Below are positions 42,501 to 52,556 of a stretch of 57,124 nt of DNA, in pieces; positions within the stretch are counted from its first letter, which is position 1, and each line of letters opens with the position of its first letter. The translations under genes and the position numbers were made by a program. The notes beneath the pieces are model-generated. The model ran no database searches. It was given only the letters and a program-made list of their open reading frames with translations, and was not told where the DNA came from. This DNA is from JBBQXY01 sp038209195 (GTDB lineage: Bacteria; Chloroflexota; Ktedonobacteria; Ktedonobacterales; Ktedonobacteraceae): positions 1-57,124 of the forward strand of contig JBBQXY010000015.1 of NCBI GenBank assembly GCA_038209195.1, written 5' to 3'.

Positions 42501-44037
42501 TCATTGCACTGGCAAGATTTTGTAATGTATTGACGACGGAGACGACCGACGGCTCCATGAAAAAGGTGAGCGGTGCTGGTTGCACCCCGATATAAAAGAT
42601 CAGCAGCAGCAATGGTGACAAAGGTAAAAACTCGCTGAGCTGCAAATCCAATAATTTCCCCTTGCGCTCAAGCGTGCTTACAACACTTTCTGGCTTTACC
42701 GGACCCTCCATAGTGCTGAGAAAGAAACGCATGAGATACCAGGCCGCGGGTACGACCACGGCTGTCCCCAGCACACCAAAAACCACGTTGTTGCGCACGG
42801 CACCAAGCAAAGCCAGAAATTCGCCCGCGAAGCTGTTCAGTCCGGGTAGACCCAGCGATGAGAGCGCGGCAATGATCATCACCGTAGCCAGGATGGGTAC
42901 ACGTCTGGCCATACCCCCAAATTGACGGATATCGCGGCTACCAGTGCGTTGCTCGATTAGCCCCACAATCAAAAAGAGTGCCGCGGTCGTGATACCGTGG
43001 TTGACCATCTGCAAAACGGAACCCTCGATGCCCTGTGTATTGAAGGCGAAGATACCCAGCACAATGACGCCCAGGTGGCTGATGCTGGAATATCCCAGCA
43101 ATCGTTTGAGATCTGTCTGCACCAGGGCCAGCACCGCGCAGTACAGAATGCCGATCACTGCCAGCGTATTGAACAGTGGCGAAAGGGTATGCGCTGCTGA
43201 AGGAAAAAGCTGCAAGCAGAAACGTAAGAGTCCATAGGCACCCGCTTTTGACATGGCTCCCGCCAGAAGCGCGGTCACAGGTGCAGGAGCTTCGCTATAG
43301 GCATCGGGCAACCAACTATGGAACGGCACCAATGGTACTTTGACCGCAAAAGCTGCTGCGAAGGCAAGGAGCAGCCATATCTGTACGTTCGGGTCAAGCT
43401 TGTTCGCGTTACTGAGCAGGACTCCCAGATCAAGCGAATGTTGATAGTAGCCCAGGGCGATGATGCCAGCCAGCATGAGCAAGCTGCCCACTGATGTGTA
43501 GAGCACGAACTTGAAAGCAGCGTAGATGCGCCGTTCGCCACCCCAGGCCCCCACCAGGAAATAGGCCGGTATCAGCATGACTTCCCAGAAGATATAGAAC
43601 AGAAACAGGTTGGTGGAGAGGAAAACGCCGATGATGCCACATTCCAGCAACAGCATAAAGGCCATATAGTTCTTGACCTTCTGCTCGATGCGGAACGAGG
43701 CTCCGATGCAGACCAGGGTAAGCAACGTTGTCAGCGCGACCAGTAGCAAGTTGATGCCGTCGGCTCCCAGGCTATAGCTGATGCCCAGTACGTTGATCCA
43801 GGGAATTCTTTCGTTATACAGAAAGGTGCCATTGGGCGCGGAGCCTATCACGGGCGAAGCTGCTGATACATTCGCCTGCGAATAGGTCAGCAACAGGACG
43901 AGTGCCAGCAGCAGGTCCATCCAGGCCACGGCCAGAGCCGTCCAGCGCATTGCGCCGACTCGTTCTTTCGGTATGAACAGTATGGCAATCCCTCCCACGA
44001 GTGGGAGAAAGGTGATGATCGATAAAATAGGAAACAT
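42493..44037 (-). CDS. nuoM: NADH-quinone oxidoreductase subunit M
   Basis: A 514-residue antiporter-like subunit of complex I. Conserved NuoM blocks are YSLGADGINLLLVALTTLLT, FYIFWEVMLIPAYFLVGAWGG, PLVPFHSWLPDAYSEAPAPVTALLAG and LKRLLGYSSISHLGVIVLG, including the key Glu and Lys residues of the proton channel. About 14 membrane helices. It begins four bases after the nuoL stop. The 3' end carries the sequence duplicated at 42349-42363. Confidence 0.96.
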   Translation of the reverse strand: MFPILSIITFLPLVGGIAILFIPKERVGAMRWTALAVAWMDLLLALVLLLTYSQANVSAASPVIGSAPNGTFLYNERIPWINVLGISYSLGADGINLLLVALTTLLTLVCIGASFRIEQKVKNYMAFMLLLECGIIGVFLSTNLFLFYIFWEVMLIPAYFLVGAWGGERRIYAAFKFVLYTSVGSLLMLAGIIALGYYQHSLDLGVLLSNANKLDPNVQIWLLLAFAAAFAVKVPLVPFHSWLPDAYSEAPAPVTALLAGAMSKAGAYGLLRFCLQLFPSAAHTLSPLFNTLAVIGILYCAVLALVQTDLKRLLGYSSISHLGVIVLGIFAFNTQGIEGSVLQMVNHGITTAALFLIVGLIEQRTGSRDIRQFGGMARRVPILATVMIIAALSSLGLPGLNSFAGEFLALLGAVRNNVVFGVLGTAVVVPAAWYLMRFFLSTMEGPVKPESVVSTLERKGKLLDLQLSEFLPLSPLLLLIFYIGVQPAPLTFFMEPSVVSVVNTLQNLASAMIR

Positions 44038-44041
44038 GCCT

Positions 44042-46036
44042 CTATCCCCTTACTGCATAGTACACAATAATCAGTACTACGCCGAGCAGAATGGCCAGAG
44101 CGTAATTGCGCATATAGCCCGTTTGTAGCCGACGCAGCACTGTGCTTGTTCCACGCAGTACCCATGCAATGCCACGACTCCCGCCGTCAAGCGCATCGGC
44201 TTCGAGGAAGTGGCTGGCGGTACGACCGAACCAGTATATTGGCTGAATAATGACGGCCGTCAGTATTTCGTCAACATAATATTTATGCAGCACCAATTGG
44301 TAGAGCGGATTTTTGTTCTCTTTGTAAGAGAAGCCGCGCCCGTAGAGTCTCCACGCGGCAAAGATACCGACTACACCCGCGATGATTGCCAGTCCCGTTG
44401 AGAGCCATTGTAGCCCAAAAGAGGCTTCAGTGAGCGTATGCACATCGGCAAAGACGGGCGTGAGAAAGCTCGTGAGTGGCTGCCACTTGGCTAACCCTAG
44501 CAAGCTGAACGAACCGACAAAACCACCGATGATAGATAAAAAGGCCAGAATAATAAGTGGTATCGTCATAACGGCAGGAGCTTCGTGGATGGTGAATTTC
44601 CTGCTTTCGTGCTCCAGTTCATCTTCCTCAGTATCGTCACTATGCGCGTGGCTGGCGCGACCAGTCCCGCGATACGTGCCAAAGAAGATACCAAAGACGA
44701 GGCGGAACATGTAGAAGGCCGTCAGTCCGGCGGTGATGATGCCAACGCTCCACAGGACGTAGTAGAGCCGCCCCCCACCAGTGGCAGCGTGGGATAGCAA
44801 CGAACCAAGAATTTCGTCTTTACTCCAGAAGCCGGCAAAGGGCGGGATGCCGCTGATCGCCAGGGCCGCGATGAGAAATGTCCAGAACGTTATCGGTAGT
44901 TTATTGCGCAGCCCACCCATCTTGCGCATGTCCTGCTCGCCCGCGAGGGCATGGATCACCGCGCCAGCGCCAAGGAAGAGCAAGGCTTTGAAATAAGCAT
45001 GCGTCGTCAGGTGGAAGATGCCCGCGCTATAGTTGTGCGCCCCTTCGCCCATGAACATGTAGCCAAGCTGACTGATGGTCGAGTAAGCCAGTACGCGCTT
45101 GATATCCAACTGGAAGAGCGCAATCGTCGCGGCAAAGAGGGCAGTGGCTGCTCCTATAACGGCGATGATATTGAGCGAGGTGACAGACTGCTCAAACAAG
45201 GGATGCGCACGGGCGACGAGATACACACCGGCTGTGACCATCGTCGCGGCGTGAATGAGCGCACTGACTGGGGTTGGACCTTCCATCGCATCGGGCAGCC
45301 ACATATAGAGTGGCAACTGCGCTGATTTGGCGGCACATGCTACGAAGAGGCAGAGGGCAATGATGAGCGATAGTTTGCTGCCTATAGTGGCGGGGTCAAG
45401 CGATGCAAAGACGCCAACCCCACTGCCATTGGTGTAGTAGTTCAGCACGCCATACTGTTTGAAGATAAGGAAAATAGCGATCATCAAGCCAAAGTCACCG
45501 ATGATGTTGATCACTAGGGCTTTTTTCGCCGCTGCTACGGCGGACGGTCGCTGGTACCAGAAGCCGATGAGCAGGAACGAGGCCAGTCCCACCAAGCCCC
45601 AGCCTACCAGTAGGAAGAGGAAATTGTCCGCGCTGACCAGCAGAACCATGGCGAAAATAAAGAAATTGAGGTAACTGAAAAAACGCCAGAAGCTGGGATC
45701 ATCCTCCATGTAGCCAGCAGAGTAGATGTGGATCAAAAATCCAACCCCTGTGACCACCATCAACATGGTTGCCGAAAGCTGATCCAGCAGTAAACCAAAA
45801 CTCAATTGGAAGTCGCCGGAGGCAACCCAGGTGTAGAATACCTGATCGCTTTGGCGGTTGGCTACCGGCGTTCCCAGCATGGAGAAAAAACTAATGGCGG
45901 CAAAAAGGAAGGCCAGGCCACACGCTGTCCACGCGATGGCTATAACCGCCCGGCGCGACATCGCACTACCTGTCAACCCCAGGATAATGAACCCCAGTAA
46001 GGGAAAGAGCAACACCCAGGCACTTAAATTTGTCAT
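44042..46036 (-). CDS. nuoL: NADH-quinone oxidoreductase subunit L
   Basis: A 664-residue distal proton-pumping subunit with about 16 helices and the long lateral helix near the C-terminus. Blocks include MLMVVTGVGFLIHIYSAGYM, FFIFAMVLLVSADNFLFLLVGWGLVGL, SAQLPLYMWLPDAMEGPTPVSALIHAATMV (seen as SAQLPLYMWLPDAM and SALIHAATMV) and AYSTISQLGYMFMGEGA. An acidic, His-rich loop (HAHSDDTEEDELEHESRK) sits between later helices. It follows nuoK by five bases. Confidence 0.96.
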   Translation of the reverse strand: MTNLSAWVLLFPLLGFIILGLTGSAMSRRAVIAIAWTACGLAFLFAAISFFSMLGTPVANRQSDQVFYTWVASGDFQLSFGLLLDQLSATMLMVVTGVGFLIHIYSAGYMEDDPSFWRFFSYLNFFIFAMVLLVSADNFLFLLVGWGLVGLASFLLIGFWYQRPSAVAAAKKALVINIIGDFGLMIAIFLIFKQYGVLNYYTNGSGVGVFASLDPATIGSKLSLIIALCLFVACAAKSAQLPLYMWLPDAMEGPTPVSALIHAATMVTAGVYLVARAHPLFEQSVTSLNIIAVIGAATALFAATIALFQLDIKRVLAYSTISQLGYMFMGEGAHNYSAGIFHLTTHAYFKALLFLGAGAVIHALAGEQDMRKMGGLRNKLPITFWTFLIAALAISGIPPFAGFWSKDEILGSLLSHAATGGGRLYYVLWSVGIITAGLTAFYMFRLVFGIFFGTYRGTGRASHAHSDDTEEDELEHESRKFTIHEAPAVMTIPLIILAFLSIIGGFVGSFSLLGLAKWQPLTSFLTPVFADVHTLTEASFGLQWLSTGLAIIAGVVGIFAAWRLYGRGFSYKENKNPLYQLVLHKYYVDEILTAVIIQPIYWFGRTASHFLEADALDGGSRGIAWVLRGTSTVLRRLQTGYMRNYALAILLGVVLIIVYYAVRG

Positions 46037-46041
46037 AACTA

Positions 46042-46341
46042 CTAGCCTCGTAACAGGTTCATGTCGTCAACATCGATATTGCGGCGCGTGCGGAAGATGG
46101 AGACGATGATAGCCAGACCAACCACTACCTCGGCGGCAGCCACAGTTAGCACGATAAAGACAAACATCTGACCATCCGCTGAGTCGAGAAAGCTAGAGAT
46201 CGCCACAAATGAGAGATTAACGGCATTTAACATTAATTCAATTGACATAAAAATGATCAGTGGGTTGCGTCGAATCAGCACACCGACGACACCAACCGTA
46301 AATAAGATAGCACTGACTATCAGATATGCTTCTAATGGCAT
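46042..46341 (-). CDS. nuoK: NADH-quinone oxidoreductase subunit K
   Basis: A 99-residue, three-helix subunit of complex I (MrpC-like). NPLIIFMSIELMLNAVNLSF holds the conserved membrane Glu, and FVIVLTVAAAEVVVGLAI-type sequence (FVFIVLTVAAAEVVVGLAI) the second one. Length is normal. It lies 11 bases behind nuoJ. Confidence 0.95.
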   Translation of the reverse strand: MPLEAYLIVSAILFTVGVVGVLIRRNPLIIFMSIELMLNAVNLSFVAISSFLDSADGQMFVFIVLTVAAAEVVVGLAIIVSIFRTRRNIDVDDMNLLRG

Positions 46342-46352
46342 AAATTCTTTCC

Positions 46353-46883
46353 CTATGCCTTTCTGCCCAGCACCATCGCGCCCAGGATTGCCACGATTAT
46401 CAGTAAACTGGTGACTTCAAATGGAAACGTGAAGCCGTGGAACAGGGCTTGACCAAAGGCTTCGATATTGCCCTGCGCGTTGACAACGGTTGAGAGCTTG
46501 TCGGCTCCTGTCGCTTTGATACTGCTATCTATGGGGGTGCCCGTGAAGAGCAGGTAGCTCAATGCGCCCACTAGTACGAGGCCCAGTCCGCCAGCTACCC
46601 AACGTTGCCAGGGAATGCGGTCGATCATCTCATTATCATCTGCTTCACTGGCCAGCATCGTGACGACAAAAAGGAACAGTACCATAATTGCGCCCGCGTA
46701 GATCAGAACTTGCACGATAGCGATAAACATCGCCCCCAGTTGGAGGTAAAAGAGTGCCAGAAAGAGCAGTGTTAAGATCAAGCTCAATGCACTATGTACC
46801 GCATTTTTAAAGGCGATCACGCCGATGCCGGAGGCTATGCTGGCGATTGCCAGCACAAAGAAGGCTATTGCTGCTCCTGTCAT
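46353..46883 (-). CDS. nuoJ: NADH-quinone oxidoreductase subunit J
   Basis: A 176-residue subunit with five helices. The conserved helix-3 pi-bulge region is FIAIVQVLIYAGAIMVLFLFV. NAVHSALSLILTLLFLALFYLQ is split across the second helix. Its ATG overlaps the nuoI stop codon by four bases (ATGA), which suggests coupled translation. Confidence 0.94.
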   Translation of the reverse strand: MTGAAIAFFVLAIASIASGIGVIAFKNAVHSALSLILTLLFLALFYLQLGAMFIAIVQVLIYAGAIMVLFLFVVTMLASEADDNEMIDRIPWQRWVAGGLGLVLVGALSYLLFTGTPIDSSIKATGADKLSTVVNAQGNIEAFGQALFHGFTFPFEVTSLLIIVAILGAMVLGRKA

Positions 46884-47530
46884 GGCCTTGTACTCTCCTT
46901 CTTGTCCCCAGCATCTTCTAACAAGCGGCGGTCTTCGTCCTGCTCTTCATTCACCAGTAGCATTGGTCGTTCGGTCGTCGAATTGCCCAGTCCAACTGCA
47001 GCAGCACTGGCCCTTGAGCCGTCAAAGACACCTGATTCCTGGGGCATGGGTTGTGCGGATTGTGGCGGTGCTGGCTCTGCCCATACGTCATTTGAACCAA
47101 TGGTATGTTGACCGTGTGGCTCCAGCAGTTGGTCTTTATGATAGATTGAGTCTTCGGGATAATACGTTGCCAGCTTATACTCGTGTTCAAGGGTAATCGC
47201 TCCCGTTGGACAAGCCGCCTGGCAGTAGCCACAGAAGATGCAGCGCAGCAAATTGACATCGAAGACTTTGGCATAACGCTCTCCGGGGGAGACGCGATTT
47301 TCCTCCGTGTTCTCGTCGGCCTCGATGTAGATGGCGTCGGCTGGGCAGGCTCCCGCGCAGAGAAAGCAACCAACACAACGTTCCAGGTCGTTGTCGTAGC
47401 GGTGCAGCACATGGCGACCACGGAAGCGCGGCGGTAGCTCCCGCTCCTCTTCAGGATATGAGATGGTGGTGGGCTTTTTACCCATATTTTTAAAGGTTGT
47501 TGCCATACCTTTAAGAATGTCAAATGACAT
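46880..47530 (-). CDS. nuoI: NADH-quinone oxidoreductase subunit I
   Basis: A 216-residue ferredoxin-like subunit with two [4Fe-4S] motifs, CVGCFLCAGACP and CIFCGYCQAACP, that pass electrons (N6a, N6b) toward N2. The C-terminal 70 residues (PQSAQPMPQESGVFDG onward) are polar and low in complexity, longer than in most NuoI. ATG 47530 has AGAGAAGAG upstream. Confidence 0.96.
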   Translation of the reverse strand: MSFDILKGMATTFKNMGKKPTTISYPEEERELPPRFRGRHVLHRYDNDLERCVGCFLCAGACPADAIYIEADENTEENRVSPGERYAKVFDVNLLRCIFCGYCQAACPTGAITLEHEYKLATYYPEDSIYHKDQLLEPHGQHTIGSNDVWAEPAPPQSAQPMPQESGVFDGSRASAAAVGLGNSTTERPMLLVNEEQDEDRRLLEDAGDKKESTRP

Positions 47531-47546
47531 GATCAACTCTCTTCTC

Positions 47547-47672
47547 TTCGCCGCCACAGGCGGCGAAATAAAAGGGAAAAGGGATTTTCTGGGGACACCC
47601 CAGACCCCGGCAAAGGGCTACGGCCCTCTGCACTCCCAAAAGTGGGTCATTGTCAGGGGACGACCGTCCCCT
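47547..47672. repeat. Cluster of small hairpins in the nuoH-nuoI gap
   Basis: Hairpins: 47547-47555 with 47559-47567 (TTCGCCGCC), 47589-47594 with 47598-47603 (CTGGGG), 47614-47618 with 47623-47627, and the CAGGGGACGACCGTCCCCTG palindrome that overlaps the nuoH stop. The first lies just upstream of the nuoI ribosome-binding site. Confidence 0.65.
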
Positions 47673-48873
47673 GCACCGCTGTCTCATCAATGGCCTCAAA
47701 CTTTGCTAAGCGCACAGATGTAGGCGTTATTGCGCCGTGTGTTGTTGACGTACTGATTTGTCCGACCTGGAGATCGTGTGTGCGGCTGCGTACAAAGTAG
47801 AGTAAAGCCACCACGATTGCCAAACCGGCCAGCCCGCTGATCCACCATGGCAGACCAAGAGCTACCACAATGGCGGTAATCACGACGTTGAGGACGGCCA
47901 GTGGTAAGAGCAGTTGCCAGCCCAGTCGCATCAAGAGGTCGTAGCGAATACGGGGTAGCGTAGCGCGTAGCCAGATGAACAAGAACAGGAAACAGGCGAC
48001 TTTGATTAAGAAAATGATGATCGACAGGCCAGGGATGCGTTCCAGCCCAAAGCCGAAGAAGCTCCAGCCGCCAAAGAAAAGCGTTGACGCTACCGCGCTC
48101 ACCGTGATCATGTTGATGTATTCGGCCATTTGGTAGAGGCTCCAGCTCAGTCCACTATACTCGGTGAGATAGCCCGCGGTCAACTCCTGTTCCGCCTCTG
48201 GTAGGTCAAAGGGGGCGCGGTTCACTTCAGCGACGCCAGCGATCAGGTAGAGCACGAAGCCAAGCGGCTGCGCGAAGATAAACCAGATGTGCTGGTCGAG
48301 TTGCGCGTGAACGATGCCGACCATGCTGAGCGTACCCGCCCACATCAAGGTGCCGCTCAGAGCCAGCCCCAGGCTTGTTTCGTAGGAGACCATCTGCGCC
48401 GCGCTGCGCAGCGAACCGAGCAGCGAATAACGGTTGCCAGAGGCCCATCCACCCAGAACAATGCCATAGACCGACAACGATGAGATGGAGAGAATCCAGA
48501 GCAGACCCACGTTGATATCACCGATGACAGGGTCCCAGACGGTATGTTTGCCATCCAGCCAGTTATTCCCGATGGGTACGACGGCAAAGGCGCAGAGGGC
48601 CACCACCACCGAGATAATCGGTGCGATCAAGTAAACCGCTTTCTTGGCCTGGGTGGGTACAATTTGTTCTTTAAAGGCCAATTTGACGGCGTCAGCGATG
48701 GGCTGGAACACCCCAGAAGGGCCAGCACGGTTTGGTCCCCGACGACCCTGCATCTTGGCGACGACGCGCCGTTCGATCAGCGTCATATACGCAAAGGCCG
48801 TTAGCAGAGCGAAGATGACGATTGCGCTTTTGATAATAGCGGCCACGATTTCGTTATTCAGGAAATCAAGCAT
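47653..48873 (-). CDS. nuoH: NADH-quinone oxidoreductase subunit H
   Basis: A 406-residue subunit that forms the quinone chamber with NuoB and NuoD. Blocks are LIERRVVAKMQGRRGPNRAG, GVFQPIADAVKLAFKE, GVAEVNRAPFDLPEAEQELT and LRATLPRIRYDLLMRLGW, with the conserved Glu and Arg residues. ATG 48873 is chosen because GCAGGAGGTGG stands directly upstream and it overlaps the nuoG stop by eight bases. The C-terminal extension after the last helix is polar (RTHDLQVGQISTSTT). Confidence 0.96.
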   Translation of the reverse strand: MLDFLNNEIVAAIIKSAIVIFALLTAFAYMTLIERRVVAKMQGRRGPNRAGPSGVFQPIADAVKLAFKEQIVPTQAKKAVYLIAPIISVVVALCAFAVVPIGNNWLDGKHTVWDPVIGDINVGLLWILSISSLSVYGIVLGGWASGNRYSLLGSLRSAAQMVSYETSLGLALSGTLMWAGTLSMVGIVHAQLDQHIWFIFAQPLGFVLYLIAGVAEVNRAPFDLPEAEQELTAGYLTEYSGLSWSLYQMAEYINMITVSAVASTLFFGGWSFFGFGLERIPGLSIIIFLIKVACFLFLFIWLRATLPRIRYDLLMRLGWQLLLPLAVLNVVITAIVVALGLPWWISGLAGLAIVVALLYFVRSRTHDLQVGQISTSTTHGAITPTSVRLAKFEAIDETAVQGTVVP

Positions 48874-51025
48874 GGGCCACCTCCTGTTCCTGCGTGCGTA
48901 TGCCTTGCGCCCCCAGGTCTTCCCATTCCAGTCCGGCATAAAACGGATTGGTTGCGGCAATCTCCGCGAAGATTTCTTGCGGACTGTTGTAGCTCCATTT
49001 ATGACCGCTACGGCGGGCTAGTTCGGTGATGATTTCCCAGTCCGCTTTAGCTCCCGGCAAGGGGCGTAGCGCATGGCGAATGGCTTGGACATGGTGGTCG
49101 ATGTTGGTCATGCTCCCGTCTTTCTCGGCAAAGGTGACGGCGGGAAGCACGACATCTGCCAACTGCGCCGTTTCGGTGAGTTGTATATCCTGCACAATCA
49201 GGAACTCCAGCGTGGGCGAGCGTTTTGCTAATGTCTCGTGCGCGGCAGGATTGGCTCCCATGATGTAGAGTGCTTTGATATCTGGACTGCTGAGCATCTC
49301 ACTATAGGATAGTCCATGTTGCGGGGCGGGTTGATAGCCAGGCAAAGCATCTGGCAAAAGCCCCATATCGCGTGTACCCAGCGAGTTGGCAGCCTTGAAG
49401 AGTGGGCCAACCCCGGCACCGACGCGACCGATATTAGCAGTCACAACGGCCAGCGTTTGTAAGTCCGCCGCCAGATTTTCGCCGCCTGGCTCAAGTGTAG
49501 CCATCTCATCGTACAGGATAATTGCTCCCCTGGCCTCCGCGATCTCGTGGGCCAGGTTGCGCAGTTGGGCGGTAACCTCTGCCCCCAGCGTCTCTTCATG
49601 CCCGCGTATGGCTGCGTCCTCTTGCAACATGCGTGAGCGCAACGACTCGTCTGGAGCCTTCATCGTCTCCCGGCGCACGACCGAACTCAAGAGCACTTTA
49701 GCGGCTGCCCCCGCGCTCTGTGCTGGTAGCGTGATCTTTTGCACAGCGAAGCGATCTAACTCAGTTTCGTTGGCGTTGACGATAAAGATTTTTGCTCCTG
49801 CCTTCATGGCTTTTTTGATGCGCAGATCGAGGATGGGCTGGCGGCGATAGGGGTCTGCCGCGACGAGCACGATATGCGATGCCTTTTCGATCTCGGCGAT
49901 GCTGTTGGTCATCATCCAGGGCTTCCCACTCAATGGGTCGCGTGGGCCGGGGAAATAGCCGTGCTGGTGATCGACATTGGGCGTGCCGAGCACGTCACGT
50001 AACAGCTTCTGAAAGAGGTAAGCCTCCTCGTTGGTGGTGCGCGTTGAGCCGATGCCGCCGATAGCGCTTGCCCCATGCTGCGCTGAGATATCGCGTAGGC
50101 GTGAGGTGATCTTGTAGTAGGCTTCATCCCACGTCGCCGCCTCTAGCTTCCCATTGCGGCGAATAAGCGGTGTGCGCAGACGTTGCGCGCTATTGACATA
50201 TTCAAAGTCCCAGCGGCCCCGGTCGCACAGCCAGCCATCATCAATCGCATCATTGGTGCGTGACATGTTGCGCATGATCTTATCTACCCGCACATCTACG
50301 CGAATGTTGCAGCCGACGCTACAATTGTTGCAGACGCTCGCTGTACGTTTCAGTTCCCACGGGCGCGCTTTGAAACGATAGGTAGAGGCGGTCAGTGCTC
50401 CCACCGGACACATCTCAATGGTATTGCCAGAGAAGACGGAGTCAAAAACGTGGTCAGGCGCGGTGCCAACCTCCATTTTGTAGCCGCGTGAGATCATCAC
50501 CAGACCGTTGTCCATGGAGATTTCAGAGCTGAAACGCGTACAACGCTGACATAAAATACAGCGTTCGCGGTCAAGCATGACTTTGTCGCTGACAGGGACG
50601 GGTTTCTGGTAGTGCCGTTTGTACTGATCAAAGCGCGTACCGCCGGGGCCGTGGCGCAAGGTGAAATCTTGCAGGTCGCACTCGCCCCCTTTGTCACAAA
50701 TGGGACAATCGAGGGGATGATTGATGAGCAAGAATTCCAGCGTACCTTTGCGCGCCTTAAGCACCTTATCCGTCTTGGTATGCACGATCATGCCCTCACT
50801 GACCGGCGTGGTGCAGGCGGTCTGTGGCGGCTTGGGCACTTTCTCAATCTCGACAAAACACATGCGACAAGCACCCAACGGTGGCATCTTTGGATGGTAG
50901 CAGTAGATCGGAATCTCTATTCCGATCTGTCGTGCAGCCGCCCACACGAGTGTGCCAGGGGGAACCGCGACGGGGATGTCGTCTATGGTCAAGTGTACTA
51001 ATTCGTCTTTTTTCTCTTCTGGCAT
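48866..51025 (-). CDS. nuoG: NADH-quinone oxidoreductase subunit G
   Basis: A 719-residue subunit. The N-terminal [2Fe-2S] site is YCYHPKMPPLGACRMC plus a later Cys. HPLDCPICDKGGECDLQD holds the His-ligated cluster, and CILCQRCTRF with EMCPVGALT the next one. CNNCSVGCNIRVDVR gives the extra N7-type [4Fe-4S] cluster. The rest is a molybdopterin-oxidoreductase fold, shorter than in E. coli (about 900). It begins 20 bases after nuoF. There is no reason to expect it to bind Mo. Confidence 0.95.
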   Translation of the reverse strand: MPEEKKDELVHLTIDDIPVAVPPGTLVWAAARQIGIEIPIYCYHPKMPPLGACRMCFVEIEKVPKPPQTACTTPVSEGMIVHTKTDKVLKARKGTLEFLLINHPLDCPICDKGGECDLQDFTLRHGPGGTRFDQYKRHYQKPVPVSDKVMLDRERCILCQRCTRFSSEISMDNGLVMISRGYKMEVGTAPDHVFDSVFSGNTIEMCPVGALTASTYRFKARPWELKRTASVCNNCSVGCNIRVDVRVDKIMRNMSRTNDAIDDGWLCDRGRWDFEYVNSAQRLRTPLIRRNGKLEAATWDEAYYKITSRLRDISAQHGASAIGGIGSTRTTNEEAYLFQKLLRDVLGTPNVDHQHGYFPGPRDPLSGKPWMMTNSIAEIEKASHIVLVAADPYRRQPILDLRIKKAMKAGAKIFIVNANETELDRFAVQKITLPAQSAGAAAKVLLSSVVRRETMKAPDESLRSRMLQEDAAIRGHEETLGAEVTAQLRNLAHEIAEARGAIILYDEMATLEPGGENLAADLQTLAVVTANIGRVGAGVGPLFKAANSLGTRDMGLLPDALPGYQPAPQHGLSYSEMLSSPDIKALYIMGANPAAHETLAKRSPTLEFLIVQDIQLTETAQLADVVLPAVTFAEKDGSMTNIDHHVQAIRHALRPLPGAKADWEIITELARRSGHKWSYNSPQEIFAEIAATNPFYAGLEWEDLGAQGIRTQEQEVAHA

Positions 51026-51045
51026 ATATTTGTTACCGTTCGTTC

Positions 51046-52386
51046 CTATTCTTTTGCTGGCGCTCCAGCGTGGAGGGATTGCGCACCCGCCAGCATGGCC
51101 TCGCCGTCGTGCTGCGTGTGTCCGACCATACAGTGTCCCTCGCGGACATGATACTCGAATTCCGCGCGAAATAGTTTGATGCTACTGGTGATAGAACTGG
51201 TGGCAGCATCGCCCAGCGGACAGAATGATTTGCCAGCGATGTTATCACAGATGTCCATCAGTAGATCGATATCGCTCATTTTGCCATGTCCATGCTCCAG
51301 GCGTTCGAGGACTTCGGTGAGCCAGTAGGTGCCCTCGCGACACGGCGTACATTTTCCGCAAGACTCGTCGCGATAGAACTCCGCCATGCGCAAGACAGCT
51401 CCGACGATGCAGGTGTCTTCGTTCATTACGACCACCCCACCGGAACCGAGCATGGAACCTACCGCGGCAACCCCTTCAAAATCGAGTGGGGTGTCGACCT
51501 TGTCCGCGTCGAGTATGAAGGTGGATGAACCACCCGGAATGATGGCCTTCAGTTTTTTATCGTTCAGGATGCCGCCACCATACTGTTCGTCGTAGATCAG
51601 TGTGCGTAGCGGGGTACCCAGCGGCAATTCGTAGTTGCCAGGCTTTTTGACATGACCACTCAGGCAGAAGATACGCGTGCCTTTGCTCTTTTCTGTGCCA
51701 AATGTGGCGTACCAATCGGCTCCATTATTGACGATGGCTGGAATAGTTGATAGCGTTTCGCAGTTGTTGATGACCGTTGGCCCCCCATAGAGACCAACGA
51801 CCGCTGGGAAAGGCGGCTTTAAGCGTGGATAGCCACGACGCCCTTCAAGTGATTCCATCAGCGAGCTTTCTTCTCCGCAGATATACGCTCCCGCGCCGCG
51901 ATGCATAATCACTTCCAGGTTGTAGCCGCTACCCAAAATATTGTTGCCGATGTAGCCCGCGGCATACGCCTCTTGAATGGCCCGTTCAACTTGACGACCA
52001 GCTAACGCCAGTTCGCCGCGCACGTAAATGAAGGCGGTGCTGACACGGCAAGCGTAGCTAGTGAGGATGACGCCCTCGACGAGTTGATGGGGATTCTTCT
52101 CCATCAAGAAGCGGTCTTTGAACGTCCCTGGCTCACTTTCATCACAATTGCAGCACAGGTAGCGCGACGAGTTATTCTTGGCTAGGAAACCCCACTTCAT
52201 ACCGGTGGGGAAGCCAGCTCCACCACGCCCACGCAGGCCAGATTTCTTCACCATGTCCACAATATCGTCTGGCTGGTACTCTTTAAGAGCTTTCTCCAGC
52301 GCTGCATAGCCGCCCTGCTGGCGATAGCCTTCCAGCGTATCCAATCCTCGCGCATTGATATTTTTCGTGACAATAAGTTCAGGCAT
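51046..52386 (-). CDS. nuoF: NADH-quinone oxidoreductase subunit F
   Basis: This 446-residue subunit oxidises NADH through FMN. The FMN/NADH loops are GLRGRGGAGFPTGMKW and RGAGAYICGEESSLMESLEG. The N3 [4Fe-4S] motif is ESCGKCTPCREGT plus a Cys in GKSFCPLGDA. ATG 52386 has AAAGGAAATATAT before it; the frame runs open further upstream into the hairpin gap but has no support there. It pairs with NuoE. Confidence 0.96.
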   Translation of the reverse strand: MPELIVTKNINARGLDTLEGYRQQGGYAALEKALKEYQPDDIVDMVKKSGLRGRGGAGFPTGMKWGFLAKNNSSRYLCCNCDESEPGTFKDRFLMEKNPHQLVEGVILTSYACRVSTAFIYVRGELALAGRQVERAIQEAYAAGYIGNNILGSGYNLEVIMHRGAGAYICGEESSLMESLEGRRGYPRLKPPFPAVVGLYGGPTVINNCETLSTIPAIVNNGADWYATFGTEKSKGTRIFCLSGHVKKPGNYELPLGTPLRTLIYDEQYGGGILNDKKLKAIIPGGSSTFILDADKVDTPLDFEGVAAVGSMLGSGGVVVMNEDTCIVGAVLRMAEFYRDESCGKCTPCREGTYWLTEVLERLEHGHGKMSDIDLLMDICDNIAGKSFCPLGDAATSSITSSIKLFRAEFEYHVREGHCMVGHTQHDGEAMLAGAQSLHAGAPAKE

Positions 52387-52469
52387 ATATATTTCCTTTG
52401 ACTTAAGGTAACCCTTCTGTTCTTTCTCCTTCTTGCCTCCTCGCTGCCTTCGGCAGTTCGCAAGTTGTT

Positions 52470-52522
52470 TGTGTTGATGCTGGGTTTTGCCGCCGCAGGC
52501 GGCAAAACCCAGCATCAACACA
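52470..52522 (-). repeat. Perfect 25-bp hairpin in the nuoE-nuoF gap
   Basis: 52470-52494 pairs with 52498-52522 around a three-base loop. It sits in the 170-base gap inside the nuo operon, after nuoE and before nuoF. It could cut or pause the transcript and set the ratio of upstream to downstream subunits. Confidence 0.82.
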
Positions 52523-52556
52523 TGAAAGAACGAGTCGCCGTAGGCGACGCTAAGCT